64,000 nt of DNA from Syntrophomonas sp. (GTDB lineage Bacteria > Bacillota > Syntrophomonadia > Syntrophomonadales > Syntrophomonadaceae): NCBI GenBank assembly GCA_016841425.1, contig JAENZE010000007.1, positions 1-64,000 of the forward strand, written 5' to 3'. A model generated the notes under the pieces. That model was not told the origin of the DNA. It worked only from the letters and a program-made list of their open reading frames with translations, and did no database searches. The position numbers were made by a program, and so were the translations under genes. This document shows positions 23,925 through 32,769 of this stretch, piece after piece (the first letter of the stretch is position 1; each line of letters begins with the position of its first letter).

Positions 23925-26900
23925 ATGTTTTGCCAGAACTGCGGAAACAGACTGCCGGATGGCGCTCTATTCTGTACGGAATGTGGAAGCCAGACCATGA
24001 TTTCAACGTGTCCGTCATGCGGAGCTGAAATAACACCCGGAGCACCTTTCTGTGGGAACTGCGGGCAGCAGTTATCTCTTCTGCCCAACAACAGTGAGCC
24101 CTTTTTGAATTCTTCCGGCCCAGATCGATCCGGTTACGATCTGCCTCCCTCATACACCGAGCCCAGGATCAAACTCACCTGGGGCAGCCTCCTGAAACAA
24201 ATTGGTCTCAAGACCTTACAGGCCCTGTCGAAAAGCTTGCCAATGACCATACTCTTTTTCTTCATCTCCCTGGTAGTACATACCTATCTGCTGGTGGGTA
24301 TCAACCAGGGATTCAGCCCGGACACCTGGTTGGGACAGCAATTACTAGCTTCCAAAGGCAATGTGATCTCCGCCACCGTACTCTGGACCCTGGCCAGCAC
24401 TCTTCTCTTTTCAGCTATCTTTTTAATCAAGCGTAAAGGTACGGGCGAACTTATTAAGAATATATTTATAACACCTAAAGATATACTGACCTATGTGACC
24501 TCAAACAGCAAAGTAGCCCCGGCAGCCCTTTTAACCGGTGCAGGCTTTGCCTTACTGATCGCGGGCCTGATGAGCGGCACCACTAACCTGGTTTTGGCCA
24601 TAGGAGTTTCAGCACTCTTTGCTACTGGAGCTGGCCGTGTGCTTGCCCTCCTGATCAGGAGCACCTGGAACAGCATCTGGCAGGTGCTGGGGGTTAAACA
24701 GAAGCAGATCAAAAGTCATGCCCGCATAGAAGCTTATCTTAACATGGCCGGTTCCGCCTGCGGTTTTGTGCTGGGAGTATTCCTGTTCTGGGATTCGTTC
24801 TTCGGACTGGTTTTACTGGGAGTGGCTGCGGCACTCATGTTTTCGGGAAGAGACCGGGGAGCCAGCCCAGTGATGCCGTTATTTATATTATTTATAGCTA
24901 CCTTATATTTATTCTTTGATCCCAATAACATCATGGATTGGCATATGCTGCTGGCAGATGATGGCGGAGAATCGGAAGCAGGAGGCTGGGCTAACTGGTG
25001 GGGCAGTCAGGGATCTTTTCAAGCAATTGTCATGGGAATTCTTCCTTCCGTCGGTATGAGTTTCGGGCCTGCCATAAGCACTGCACTTAATTCCGTCAAT
25101 CCGGACATGTTTGACTTTGACGACTTAGACGATATCGGTTGGGAAGATTGGAACCTGGATAATTTAGATCTTGATGATTTTGGCGGCGATGACATCAGCA
25201 GAGTCAGCCAGGACGAGACTACCCTGGATGGGATAGGTATTGATCCACTGCAGGGAGTAAATATCACTGGCTCATGGGGGCCTGATTTAACGCAGGAGGG
25301 GCCTCATCAGGCTCCGCCCGATTCAGATGATGCATCCCAGGCTCCGGGTCCAGCATCTGGAGATGGGACTCAAGATGCCGATGATGAAGGCGTCTACGAC
25401 CAGGATGGCTATGATTCTGAAGGATACGACCGAAATGGTTTTGACAGGAACGGTTTTGACCGCCGGGGCTATGATCAAATGGGTTTTGATAAATCAGGAT
25501 ATGATGAACATGGCTATAACCGCGATGGATATAATAGAGACGGTTATGACCGTGATGGGCAGCACCAGGGTGGTTATGATAAGGATGGTTTCGATACCAA
25601 CGGCTACGATAGGGATGGATACGACCGCAGCGGTTATAACCGGGAGGGGTATGATCGCAGCGGGTTTGATATAAATGGCCGAGATCAATTTGGTTATGAC
25701 CGCGATGGATTCGATAGCAATGGTTATAATCGTGAAGGATATGGCAGAGACGGCTATAGTGCTGATGGCTATGATAGAGACGGTTATAATAAAGATGGCT
25801 ACAACTGGTTGGGTCTTGATCGGGATGGATTTGATAAAGACGGCTATGATCAGGATGGTTATGACCGGAACGGTCTGCATCGGGATGGCTATGATCAAGA
25901 TGGTTATGATAAAAACGGTTTTGATCGTAATGGTTTTGATAAGGATGGATTTGACCATCATGGATTTGACAAAGATGGGTTTGACCACCGGGGCTATGAT
26001 AAAAACGGCTACGACCAGGACGGTTTTGATACGTATGGCCGTGACAAAGGCGGCTACGATAGAGACGGTTATGACATCTATGGTCGTGATCGGGATGGTT
26101 ATGATAAAGATGGGATAAATCAGAACGGTTATGATAAAGACGGCTATGACCGCTTTGGATATGACAAGGATAATTACGACCGTGAAGGCTATAATATGGA
26201 TGGCTTCGATAAGGACGGCTATAACAGAGATGGCCGGGACAAATTTGGCCTGGATCGCGATGGATATGACCGCCGTGGGTATGATAAAAATGGATTTAAT
26301 AAAAATGGATATAATGAAAGTGGCTATGATAAAGCTGGTTATAACAAAGACGGACTCGATTTTAACGGTCATACTAGGGTGGATAACCTGAGAATCAAAA
26401 TGGATGAAATTATCCAGCAAAAAATAAAAGAGGGTTACTATGTTAAAAATGCTCATACCAGTGGGCCAATACAGGACCTATTAACGCAGGCACTTACTGT
26501 TGGCGGTATAAAAGATTTTGACACTATACGTAAAGCCTGGAACAATTATCCTCCTGGATGGGTGGAAGACTGGATAAGAGGTATGACCGGCGGACAGTGC
26601 GGTGAATATTCTAGATGGGGCCAGGAGTGGATGGAGAAATCTGCCCGTGATATATTTGGTGAAGGCACAGTCGTAGGACGATTAGCACTGCAGCGCAACT
26701 TCTTCGCAAACCACGCAGCTACCCTGGTTATCACCCCTGATGGCGAACGCCTGGTTATGGATTTTTGGGATGGGGTACAGAATGAAAAAGCACCACAGAT
26801 CATAACTGAAAAAGAATGGATTGCCAAATGGAATAAGGAACTGGGAGACCCCACCTATGGCAAAAACTCAATAGTTGAACGAGGGATATGGGAGACAACT

Positions 26901-27065
26901 CTATCTGAAGATATTGATGCCTGTGGCGGAGATGTTGAAAAAGGCATCCAGCGATTCCTGGGGCCTTATAAACCCAAAAATCCAGGTGAGCCAGGTTACG
27001 AGGCTTATCTGCAAGCCCAGGCGACAGTAAAAAGCTTTAGGAGGGACCCATGGGAGAGCATGTAA
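23925..27065 (+). CDS. zinc-ribbon / membrane / 65-pentapeptide-repeat protein with Cys-His-Asp terminal domain
   Basis: A 1046-residue protein. Residues 1-50 hold two zinc ribbons (CQNCGNRLPDGALFCTECG and CPSCGAEITPGAPFCGNCG). Residues ~105-335 contain about six hydrophobic helices, and ~335-490 is acidic linker. Residues 491-815 are exactly 65 tandem pentapeptides of form [YF][DN]xxG (YDRDG, FDKNG, YNREG and so on), whose D-x-D-G spacing resembles calcium-binding loops. Residues 816-1046 form a globular domain with Cys892 in GGQCGEYSRWGQ, His930 in NHAATLVI and Asp946 in VMDFWDG. This order fits a papain/transglutaminase-like triad (inference). The stop overlaps the next gene by 16 bp. Possibly the repeats and terminal domain lie outside the cell; topology is unproven. 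I do not know a named family with this layout. Confidence 0.85.
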   Translation: MFCQNCGNRLPDGALFCTECGSQTMISTCPSCGAEITPGAPFCGNCGQQLSLLPNNSEPFLNSSGPDRSGYDLPPSYTEPRIKLTWGSLLKQIGLKTLQALSKSLPMTILFFFISLVVHTYLLVGINQGFSPDTWLGQQLLASKGNVISATVLWTLASTLLFSAIFLIKRKGTGELIKNIFITPKDILTYVTSNSKVAPAALLTGAGFALLIAGLMSGTTNLVLAIGVSALFATGAGRVLALLIRSTWNSIWQVLGVKQKQIKSHARIEAYLNMAGSACGFVLGVFLFWDSFFGLVLLGVAAALMFSGRDRGASPVMPLFILFIATLYLFFDPNNIMDWHMLLADDGGESEAGGWANWWGSQGSFQAIVMGILPSVGMSFGPAISTALNSVNPDMFDFDDLDDIGWEDWNLDNLDLDDFGGDDISRVSQDETTLDGIGIDPLQGVNITGSWGPDLTQEGPHQAPPDSDDASQAPGPASGDGTQDADDEGVYDQDGYDSEGYDRNGFDRNGFDRRGYDQMGFDKSGYDEHGYNRDGYNRDGYDRDGQHQGGYDKDGFDTNGYDRDGYDRSGYNREGYDRSGFDINGRDQFGYDRDGFDSNGYNREGYGRDGYSADGYDRDGYNKDGYNWLGLDRDGFDKDGYDQDGYDRNGLHRDGYDQDGYDKNGFDRNGFDKDGFDHHGFDKDGFDHRGYDKNGYDQDGFDTYGRDKGGYDRDGYDIYGRDRDGYDKDGINQNGYDKDGYDRFGYDKDNYDREGYNMDGFDKDGYNRDGRDKFGLDRDGYDRRGYDKNGFNKNGYNESGYDKAGYNKDGLDFNGHTRVDNLRIKMDEIIQQKIKEGYYVKNAHTSGPIQDLLTQALTVGGIKDFDTIRKAWNNYPPGWVEDWIRGMTGGQCGEYSRWGQEWMEKSARDIFGEGTVVGRLALQRNFFANHAATLVITPDGERLVMDFWDGVQNEKAPQIITEKEWIAKWNKELGDPTYGKNSIVERGIWETTLSEDIDACGGDVEKGIQRFLGPYKPKNPGEPGYEAYLQAQATVKSFRRDPWESM
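25395..26369 (+). repeat. 975-bp tract of 65 fifteen-base coding repeats
   Basis: Continuous 15-bp units encode [YF][DN]xxG. Codons vary (GAT/GAC, TAT/TAC, GGT/GGC/GGA), so the protein pattern is conserved while the DNA is diverged. The periodicity leaves other frames open, including a false 320-codon frame on the opposite strand. Confidence 0.95.
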
Positions 27066-27544
27066 ATAAGCAACAATTACAAATTGAAGAACGCTGGAAG
27101 AGTTTTCGGAATAAAGAAGCCGGCCCAGATAAAACCATGCAGGAATTATATGGAGATGCTGATGAATGGTTCATGGAACTGGGCCCTTACCAGCTGTTAC
27201 TGGACCCGGTGAAAGGAACCTGGCTCTATTATGACCGCATACATGAACAATGGTCAGATTCCGGATACCAAGTGGGCCAGGTAATATTTTCCCTATCCGG
27301 GGAAGACATAGTAATTACAGAGCGCGAAGATAGGCCCCTCGAAGATGGCTCTACCGCAATTCAGGCGTCAGATGAGACTACCTGTCAGCAATGTGGAGAA
27401 ACAATCTCCTCTATGAACAAATTTTGCCCTTACTGCGGAAATAAAATAAATGCCCCGGCTGCCAGGGCTTGTAAAAACTGCGGTTCTGCTATTAAAGATC
27501 CGAAAGCTAAATTCTGCAATGAATGCGGCAGCAAACTGGAATAA
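27050..27544 (+). CDS. double zinc-ribbon partner protein
   Basis: A 164-residue protein that starts 16 bp inside the repeat-protein gene, so the two are translationally coupled. The N-terminal half is soluble and includes ELGPYQLLLDPVKGTWLYYD and DEWFMELG. The C-terminal half carries two zinc ribbons (CQQCGETISSMNKFCPYCG and CKNCGSAIKDPKAKFCNECG) like those at the N-terminus of its neighbour. I do not recognise the family. Shared ribbons and overlap suggest the two proteins work together. Confidence 0.75.
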   Translation: MGEHVNKQQLQIEERWKSFRNKEAGPDKTMQELYGDADEWFMELGPYQLLLDPVKGTWLYYDRIHEQWSDSGYQVGQVIFSLSGEDIVITEREDRPLEDGSTAIQASDETTCQQCGETISSMNKFCPYCGNKINAPAARACKNCGSAIKDPKAKFCNECGSKLE

Positions 27545-27583
27545 GCCTTAACGTTCTTATACTGCTCAGCCTGGTGTCTACCT

Positions 27584-27662
27584 GGGGCCACAGGGGGACG
27601 TTTTTGTTGTGGCCTTCTGTATATTCAAAAAGGCCACAACAAAAACGTCTCCTTGTGGCCCC
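27584..27662. repeat. 79-bp near-perfect hairpin element (tag GGCCACA)
   Basis: The left arm GGGGCCACAGGGGGACGTTT plus TTGTTGTGGCC is mirrored by GGCCACAACAAAAACGTCTC plus CTTGTGGCCCC. It lies 40 bp after the zinc-ribbon gene. Confidence 0.85.
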
Positions 27663-27783
27663 TTCGGTTTTCATGTGTCGTTTTTTCAAATATAAGGTAA
27701 GATAAAAGCAGGTGAAAGGGTGTAAACTATAATTGCATCACTTAATTGGCCACGGCATTATATAAGAAAGGATGCAGCAGCTT

Positions 27784-28686
27784 ATGAAGAAAATTTCCTG
27801 GTATTTTTTATTCATTTTTATTTTCATAGTTTTATCATTGAACCTGGCAGGCTGCGGCAAGCAAACAGCGGTTACTGATACAGAAGATAATCCAGCCGCG
27901 GTACCCCAGGAAACGGTGCAGCCTGCCGAGGAAGCCCCCCAGCAGTCAGAAGAGTTTCCTTCTGCCGAGGCACCATCCAGCCCGGTCAGCGCTGAAAATC
28001 AAACCGTGAATTGGTACTACGTTCGTAATCAGGATCATAAGACTCCCCGTATAAATACCGATATTGATTTTTCCCTGGCCGACTATGATGCTTATTACAT
28101 CGGGAGTAAAGATAAAGTCATATTTCTCACCTTTGATGAAGGCTATGAGAATGGCTACACCGCCGAGATATTAGATATTTTAAAGGGTAATCAGGTACCC
28201 GCCGCCTTCTTTGTCACCGGACCTTATGTGACAGGAAACCCGGAACTGGTCAAGCGAATGGTGGACGAAGGGCACATCGTAGGCAATCACAGCCAGACCC
28301 ATCCTTCTTTGCCTGCCAAAACCAGTGACCCGGAAGCTTTTCAACGGGAGATAACTGATGTCGAGAAGTCCTTCCAGGATTTGACCGGTAAGGAAATGCC
28401 GAAATTCCTCCGCCCACCCCGGGGCGAATACAGTGAAAAAAGCCTGCAAATGACAAAAGAATTGGGTTACAAAACGATATTCTGGAGCTTTGCCTACCAG
28501 GATTGGTTAGTAGATCAACAACCCGACCCGGAAGCATCTTACCAGAGAATCATGCAGGGTACTCATAATGGGCAGATCATGCTCTTGCATGCAGTATCAT
28601 CCACCAACACTCAGATCTTGGATCGGGTAATTAAAGATATTCAAAAAGAAGGCTATCGCTTTATACCCTTGACGGAGTTGGAATAA
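27784..28686 (+). CDS. polysaccharide deacetylase lipoprotein, PdaA-like
   Basis: A 300-residue protein. The N-terminal lipobox SLNLAGC marks a lipoprotein, followed by a Pro/Glu-rich linker and an NodB-type deacetylase domain: KVIFLTFDEGYENGY (motif 1; Glu where many members have a second Asp), GNHSQTHPSLP (motif 2, zinc His pair), FLRPPRGEYSEK (motif 3) and IMLLHAVSS near the end. The motif layout is closest to PdaA, which makes muramic delta-lactam in spore cortex. The ATG at 27784 fits AAAGG upstream; the ATG at 27772 abuts that site. Confidence 0.85.
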   Translation: MKKISWYFLFIFIFIVLSLNLAGCGKQTAVTDTEDNPAAVPQETVQPAEEAPQQSEEFPSAEAPSSPVSAENQTVNWYYVRNQDHKTPRINTDIDFSLADYDAYYIGSKDKVIFLTFDEGYENGYTAEILDILKGNQVPAAFFVTGPYVTGNPELVKRMVDEGHIVGNHSQTHPSLPAKTSDPEAFQREITDVEKSFQDLTGKEMPKFLRPPRGEYSEKSLQMTKELGYKTIFWSFAYQDWLVDQQPDPEASYQRIMQGTHNGQIMLLHAVSSTNTQILDRVIKDIQKEGYRFIPLTELE

Positions 28687-28816
28687 CGCGGAGCGGAGAA
28701 TAATATTTCGGGTTCAGGCACTAACTTATCTCCAGTGTCATCTTTGGTGCTGCCATGACTGATTCTGCGGCTGATATGCTATAATATTAATAGGTAAATA
28801 ATGGAGGTAAAAACTT

Positions 28817-29125
28817 ATGCCAAACACCGCTGTAATACCGGATACGCCAGATTTTCGCCCCTTATTCTGGGATACCGATATCAGTACCATAAATTTACAC
28901 AATAATAGAAAGCAAATCATTCAGCGCATTTTGAATTTCGGCAACGAAAAAACCTATCAATGGCTGTTCCAGATTTATTCGCATGAAGACATAATATATG
29001 CAGTTAAATCCGATAAAAACATTGATCGCCGATCAGCGGTAATGATTGCCAACTATTTCGAAATTTCGAAGGAGGAAATCGAGTGTTTGAAAAATGTCTC
29101 AAACCCCAATTACTTCCCGTACTAG
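28817..29125 (+). CDS. putative antitoxin upstream of AbiEii-like toxin
   Basis: A 102-residue protein in which FRPLFWDTDISTINLHNNRK and the following KSDKNIDRRSAVMIANYFEI resemble the short helical antitoxins found next to AbiEii-type nucleotidyltransferases. It overlaps the toxin start by 43 bp. The start at 28817 follows GGAGGTAAAAACTT. Confidence 0.7.
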   Translation: MPNTAVIPDTPDFRPLFWDTDISTINLHNNRKQIIQRILNFGNEKTYQWLFQIYSHEDIIYAVKSDKNIDRRSAVMIANYFEISKEEIECLKNVSNPNYFPY

Positions 29126-29748
29126 ATATGTTAGTAGCCTCCCAAGTGCTGGAAAGCAGTGGTTTTTATCTGGCAGGCGGTACAGCTCTGGCTCTGCAGT
29201 TTGGGCATCGCATCTCCGAAGACCTGGATTTTTTTTCCTCAAAGGAATTTGAACCGCAAACAATAATTGCTCAGCTTGATCAGGCCAGACTGCAAATAAT
29301 TAATATGGATGATAAAACTCTGAATATGCTGATGGATTCTCAGAAGGTCAGTTTCTTTTACTATCCCTATCCAAGCATTAGCAGTTTTTTGGAGTATAGA
29401 GGATGCTTAGTTGCCGATCATTTAGATATCGCAGCCATGAAAATCATTGCTATTGCTCAAAGAGGCTCAAAAAAGGATTTCGTTGACTTCCATAGTTTAC
29501 TGACCAGCACTTGCACTTTTGATCAGATTATCAACTGCCTGAAACAGAAATATCCTCGTATCGAATACAATTCACCTCATCTTATTCGCAGTATCGGGTA
29601 TTTTGAAGATGCTGAGAAAGAAGCCATGCCGTTAATGAATCGGGGAGACCACCTATCCATCCTGACGCAAAAGGAATGGGAAAAAATAAAGGCCGACATC
29701 ATAGATTTACAGAAAACAGCCTTGAAAACTATCATTGAAAGCCAGTAA
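29083..29748 (+). CDS. AbiEii/AbiGii-type nucleotidyltransferase toxin
   Basis: A 221-residue protein. The nucleotidyltransferase signature is LAGGTALALQFGHRISEDLD followed by FF, with the paired acidic residues of the catalytic site, and IAAMKIIAIAQRGSKKDFVD is the family's second motif. AbiEii enzymes act as type IV toxins in abortive phage defence, in relatives by adding nucleotides to tRNA acceptor ends. GTG start at 29083 behind GAAGGAGGAAATCGA, inside the antitoxin gene. Confidence 0.85.
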   Translation: MFEKCLKPQLLPVLDMLVASQVLESSGFYLAGGTALALQFGHRISEDLDFFSSKEFEPQTIIAQLDQARLQIINMDDKTLNMLMDSQKVSFFYYPYPSISSFLEYRGCLVADHLDIAAMKIIAIAQRGSKKDFVDFHSLLTSTCTFDQIINCLKQKYPRIEYNSPHLIRSIGYFEDAEKEAMPLMNRGDHLSILTQKEWEKIKADIIDLQKTALKTIIESQ

Positions 29749-29886
29749 TTATAAGCATTAAGCCCGGTTATACCGAATAGATACCCTGAATAAGCTGTGA
29801 TATCGATGTCATCCTGCAAACAGATGACAACCCGAAACCTTTCCCACTGTCATGTAATGTCATGTTTAGAATGGAGGGATTCTGCG

Positions 29887-30486
29887 ATGAGTGATATGCA
29901 GCAGATGGAAACTCAACTTTACGAGTTTTTTCATAAACTGGATCGCAGTTTATTTGTGGAGCCGAAACTGAAGTATCTGGCCAACAGGGATCATCCCTTG
30001 CCCATAGGTTTTGATCAGACCATTTCCCAACCCACCCTGGTGCTCTACATGACCCTTCAGCTCGACTTACATCAGGACTGCCGGGTGCTGGAAATAGGCA
30101 CCGGTTCCGGTTACCAGACTGCATTCTTAGCCCATTTCGCCAGCCAGGTGTACACAGTTGAAAGGATTCCAGAACTGGCGGAAAAAGCAAAAAAGAGACT
30201 GCTGGCTCTGGGATATGATAATATCTCCTTCCAGGTCGGAGATGGCAGCCAGGGTTGGGAAGAATTCGCACCCTATGACCGGATCATGGTGACTGCAGCC
30301 GCAGCAAAAATACCGGATGAACTGGTACAACAGTTAAAACCCGGGGGAAAAATGGTTATCCCGGTCGGTCCCAGCGACAACCAGGAACTATTTGCAATTA
30401 CTAAAAACGAAAAGAATCAAATCGAGAAAAATTCGCTGGGCGAGGTTCGTTTTGTAGAATTCAAAGGCGAATACGGCTGGAGCTGA
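29887..30486 (+). CDS. pcm: protein-L-isoaspartate O-methyltransferase
   Basis: A 199-residue protein. The SAM motif VLEIGTGSGYQTAFLAH is followed by YTVERIPELAEKAKKRL, AAAAKIPDELVQQLKPGG and GKMVIPVG, the Pcm order, preceded by PIGFDQTISQPTLVLYM (substrate side). It repairs isoaspartyl damage in proteins using SAM. The ATG at 29887 follows GGAGGGATTCTGCG; a frame extending to 29797 is rejected. Confidence 0.9.
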   Translation: MSDMQQMETQLYEFFHKLDRSLFVEPKLKYLANRDHPLPIGFDQTISQPTLVLYMTLQLDLHQDCRVLEIGTGSGYQTAFLAHFASQVYTVERIPELAEKAKKRLLALGYDNISFQVGDGSQGWEEFAPYDRIMVTAAAAKIPDELVQQLKPGGKMVIPVGPSDNQELFAITKNEKNQIEKNSLGEVRFVEFKGEYGWS

Positions 30487-30576
30487 CCAGCTCTTATTTT
30501 ATCCCCCGAGCAGACGGGAGCCTGTGCTTCAGCCGCCTGGAGCTTTTCCGTTCTGACCAGGTTGGGCCAAAATCTG

Positions 30577-31329
30577 CTATCCTGGCCATAGGTCTTCTTC
30601 CCAGTGTTCACCCCAGCAGACCGGTTGTTCTCCCTGCAGTATGGCAGCAAAAGTCTGCAGGGCCATAAATGCGTCTCCTACTGGATAATCAAAGGCAGTC
30701 CAGTTCTCACTGTCCTCACCATCATGATTAGGAATTACCCAGTCAAAATAACAGGCCAGCCTTAGCTCCTCCGGAGCACTATTGGAACGCTGCTTAATGT
30801 TTTCCAGGTCTTTAAAAGACATAATGCCCTTTTGCCGCTGAGTACGGCGCAGAAGTTTACGGCGCATGACATCGACTATAATAGCAGCTATATCAGCATT
30901 CTGCGACCTCAGCCACAATATTTCGGACTTGGATATGGGAGATAAAAAAATCTTCAGCATCGGCACTTCCGACATCTGGGGTGAATCCCACAAAGCCCGG
31001 GGAATAAACGGATTTCCCTCGAAAAGCACATCCTGCCCCTGTTCCAGAATGTACCGCAGCTGCTCGATATCCAAACCCTGCAGATCTCCGCGCACATCCA
31101 GCAGAATGAAATTCTCCTTATCTCTCATCTTTTCCATTTCCGGTCGGGAGCGGAAATGGTAATCTATACCCTCCCTCTCACCGGGTCGCCTATCCCGGCT
31201 GTTGTACAAAACCAGCCGGTGCATATTACTGTACAGCTCAGGATAAAAAGTTTGTAAAGCGCTGCACAGCGGGCCTTTTCCAACGCATGAGGGCCCGCTT
31301 AACATGATCAGCTTTCCTATGGGTTTCAT
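30577..31329 (-). CDS. guanylate kinase-like P-loop protein
   Basis: A 250-residue protein. The P-loop LSGPSCVGKGPLC and the GMP-binding-like segment YNSRDRRPGEREGIDYHF place it in the guanylate kinase family. FILLDVRGDLQGLDIEQL replaces the usual lid region and the C-terminal ~60 residues (ACYFDWVIPNHDGEDSENW onward) are not typical of Gmk. It is therefore probably a divergent paralogue rather than the housekeeping enzyme. It is convergent with pcm. Confidence 0.75.
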   Translation of the reverse strand: MKPIGKLIMLSGPSCVGKGPLCSALQTFYPELYSNMHRLVLYNSRDRRPGEREGIDYHFRSRPEMEKMRDKENFILLDVRGDLQGLDIEQLRYILEQGQDVLFEGNPFIPRALWDSPQMSEVPMLKIFLSPISKSEILWLRSQNADIAAIIVDVMRRKLLRRTQRQKGIMSFKDLENIKQRSNSAPEELRLACYFDWVIPNHDGEDSENWTAFDYPVGDAFMALQTFAAILQGEQPVCWGEHWEEDLWPG

Positions 31330-31542
31330 TTTGTATTCTATGCTCCTTCCTATATTTTTCCCCAGCTTGTAATTACTTCTACAAAGATCTCGAATATCCT
31401 GTTAATTATTTCCACAATTTTCTAGATTCTTACCTGGCACATCTGGTAAAATTTTGATGCCGTAAAGATTGGTTTAGGGTTATAATCTTTACTAACGGCT
31501 GATAGTTTGGAAGCAGCTTCCATAAAATCTGGAGGTAAACAT

Positions 31543-32306
31543 ATGTTTATAGATATCCATTCCCACATCCTGCCCGGAATCGATGACGGTGCTGAGGATT
31601 TAGAGCAGAGCCTGGAAATGATAAAAATTGCCGCCCTGGACGGTATAACCGCAGTTGCTGCTACTCCCCATGTGATAAGTGGAGTATATGATACCAGGAA
31701 AGACCAAATTATATCCGCGCTGCAGAAACTGAATAAACAAATTGAAAATGAGAATATTCCCCTGCAGGTACTGCCCGGCGCTGAAGTCCGTTTGGAGCCT
31801 GATCTGCCCCATCGTCTGCAGCAGGGAGAACTAATAACCTTAAATGACAACGGCCGCTACTCTTGCTGGAACTGCCGTCTGCTTATGTCCCGGAATATAC
31901 CGGCCGGGTGATATATGAACTGCAGCTGCAGGGAATTACTTCAATTTTAGCCCACCCGGAAAGAAACGCGGCCGTAAATAAAGACCCCCGGCTGCTGCTG
32001 GAGCTTAATGAGCGTGGGGTGCTGCTGCAGTTAAACACCGGTTCCATTACCGGCCTATTCGGCTCAGAAGTCAAGAAGACCGCCCACAAACTTTTAAAGC
32101 AGGGCATTGTTCACATTATCGGCTCAGATGCCCACTCCGCCCAGGGCCGACGTATACCGCTTATCTCCCCGGCTTATGAACAGGTGAAAAAACTTTGCGG
32201 ATCTGAAACAGCTGAAATCCTCACCTGTGAAAATCCTGCCCGAATCATCTCCGGAGACCATTACATCAACGCAAAACCCAAAAAACGCTTCTCCCTATGG
32301 GGCTAA
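31543..32306 (+). pseudogene. CpsB/CapC/YwqE-type PHP tyrosine phosphatase, frameshifted
   Basis: Two overlapping frames together give one complete PHP phosphatase. The first (from ATG 31543 behind TGGAGGTAAACAT) has DIHSHILPGIDDGAED and ATPHVISGVYD; the second has LAHPERNAAV, LQLNTGSITGLFG and IIGSDAHSAQGRR. All metal-ligand motifs are kept. The break is near 31860, where NDNGRY should continue into LLLELPSAYVPEYT: a single missing base after the Tyr codon shifts the frame. It may be a recent pseudogene, a sequencing error or, less likely, programmed frameshifting. Intact members dephosphorylate the tyrosine kinase of polysaccharide export. Confidence 0.8.
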
Positions 32307-32447
32307 AAGCCATAGTTGAAATCCCTTCCTCCCCCTATATATGGGTGAATAAGGGAGTATTGGGGAATATTTGGGGCTCTAAGCCCCATAACCCCCTGTG
32401 TTCCATGCTTGACCCCTCTTAGCTGGTTTAAGAGCCTGATAGGCCGT

Positions 32448-32476
32448 TTGACCCCCCTGGTGATATCCCTTAATAT
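32448..32476 (+). promoter_or_regulatory. sigma-A promoter of the betaine transporter leader
   Basis: TTGACC, 17-bp spacer, TAATAT. The predicted start near 32483 is just ahead of the riboswitch. Confidence 0.7.
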
Positions 32477-32495
32477 TAAAAGGTAAAATATTAGT

Positions 32496-32622
32496 GGTAG
32501 GCCAAAGTCTCTGGAAGAGACACGGGGGAACCAATTAATGGGGCGAATTCTCGGCAGGTGCCGGGATAGGGCTGCCCGAGTCCGAGTCCGTCAGCTAACC
32601 CCGTAGGCGTTGCGGGCAGTAA
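32496..32622 (+). promoter_or_regulatory. c-di-AMP riboswitch (ydaO-yuaA type)
   Basis: It contains the conserved blocks of the ydaO aptamer: ACGGGGGAACCAATT, TGGGGCGAATTCTCGGCAGG, ATAGGGCTGCCCGA and TCCGTCAGCTAACCCCGTAG followed by GCGTT. The class binds cyclic di-AMP and usually switches off cell-wall and osmolyte genes. Here it precedes a glycine betaine ABC transporter, which fits c-di-AMP control of turgor. I see no clear intrinsic terminator before 32770, so the expression platform is unresolved. Confidence 0.88.
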
Positions 32623-32769
32623 CCAATGGCAATGTATTTATTCGCAATAGTGCGGTATTTATCCATCCTATAATTTCCAGTATTTATATATTAGCTGCCA
32701 CCTATAGCTCTTAATTGTACGCGCCTTCTCTTATCCTTCGCTATGGCCTTCCAGCGAGGAGGTTTCTTA

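Noticed and set aside
25395-26369. Possible CRISPR array
   Set aside because: Units are 15 bp, contiguous, without unique spacers, and lie in frame within a protein.
25494-26456. 320-codon minus-strand frame and plus-strand shadow frames over the pentapeptide tract
   Set aside because: Open only because 15-bp repeats lack stops in several frames; low-complexity Ile/Val/Met-rich products with no ribosome site.
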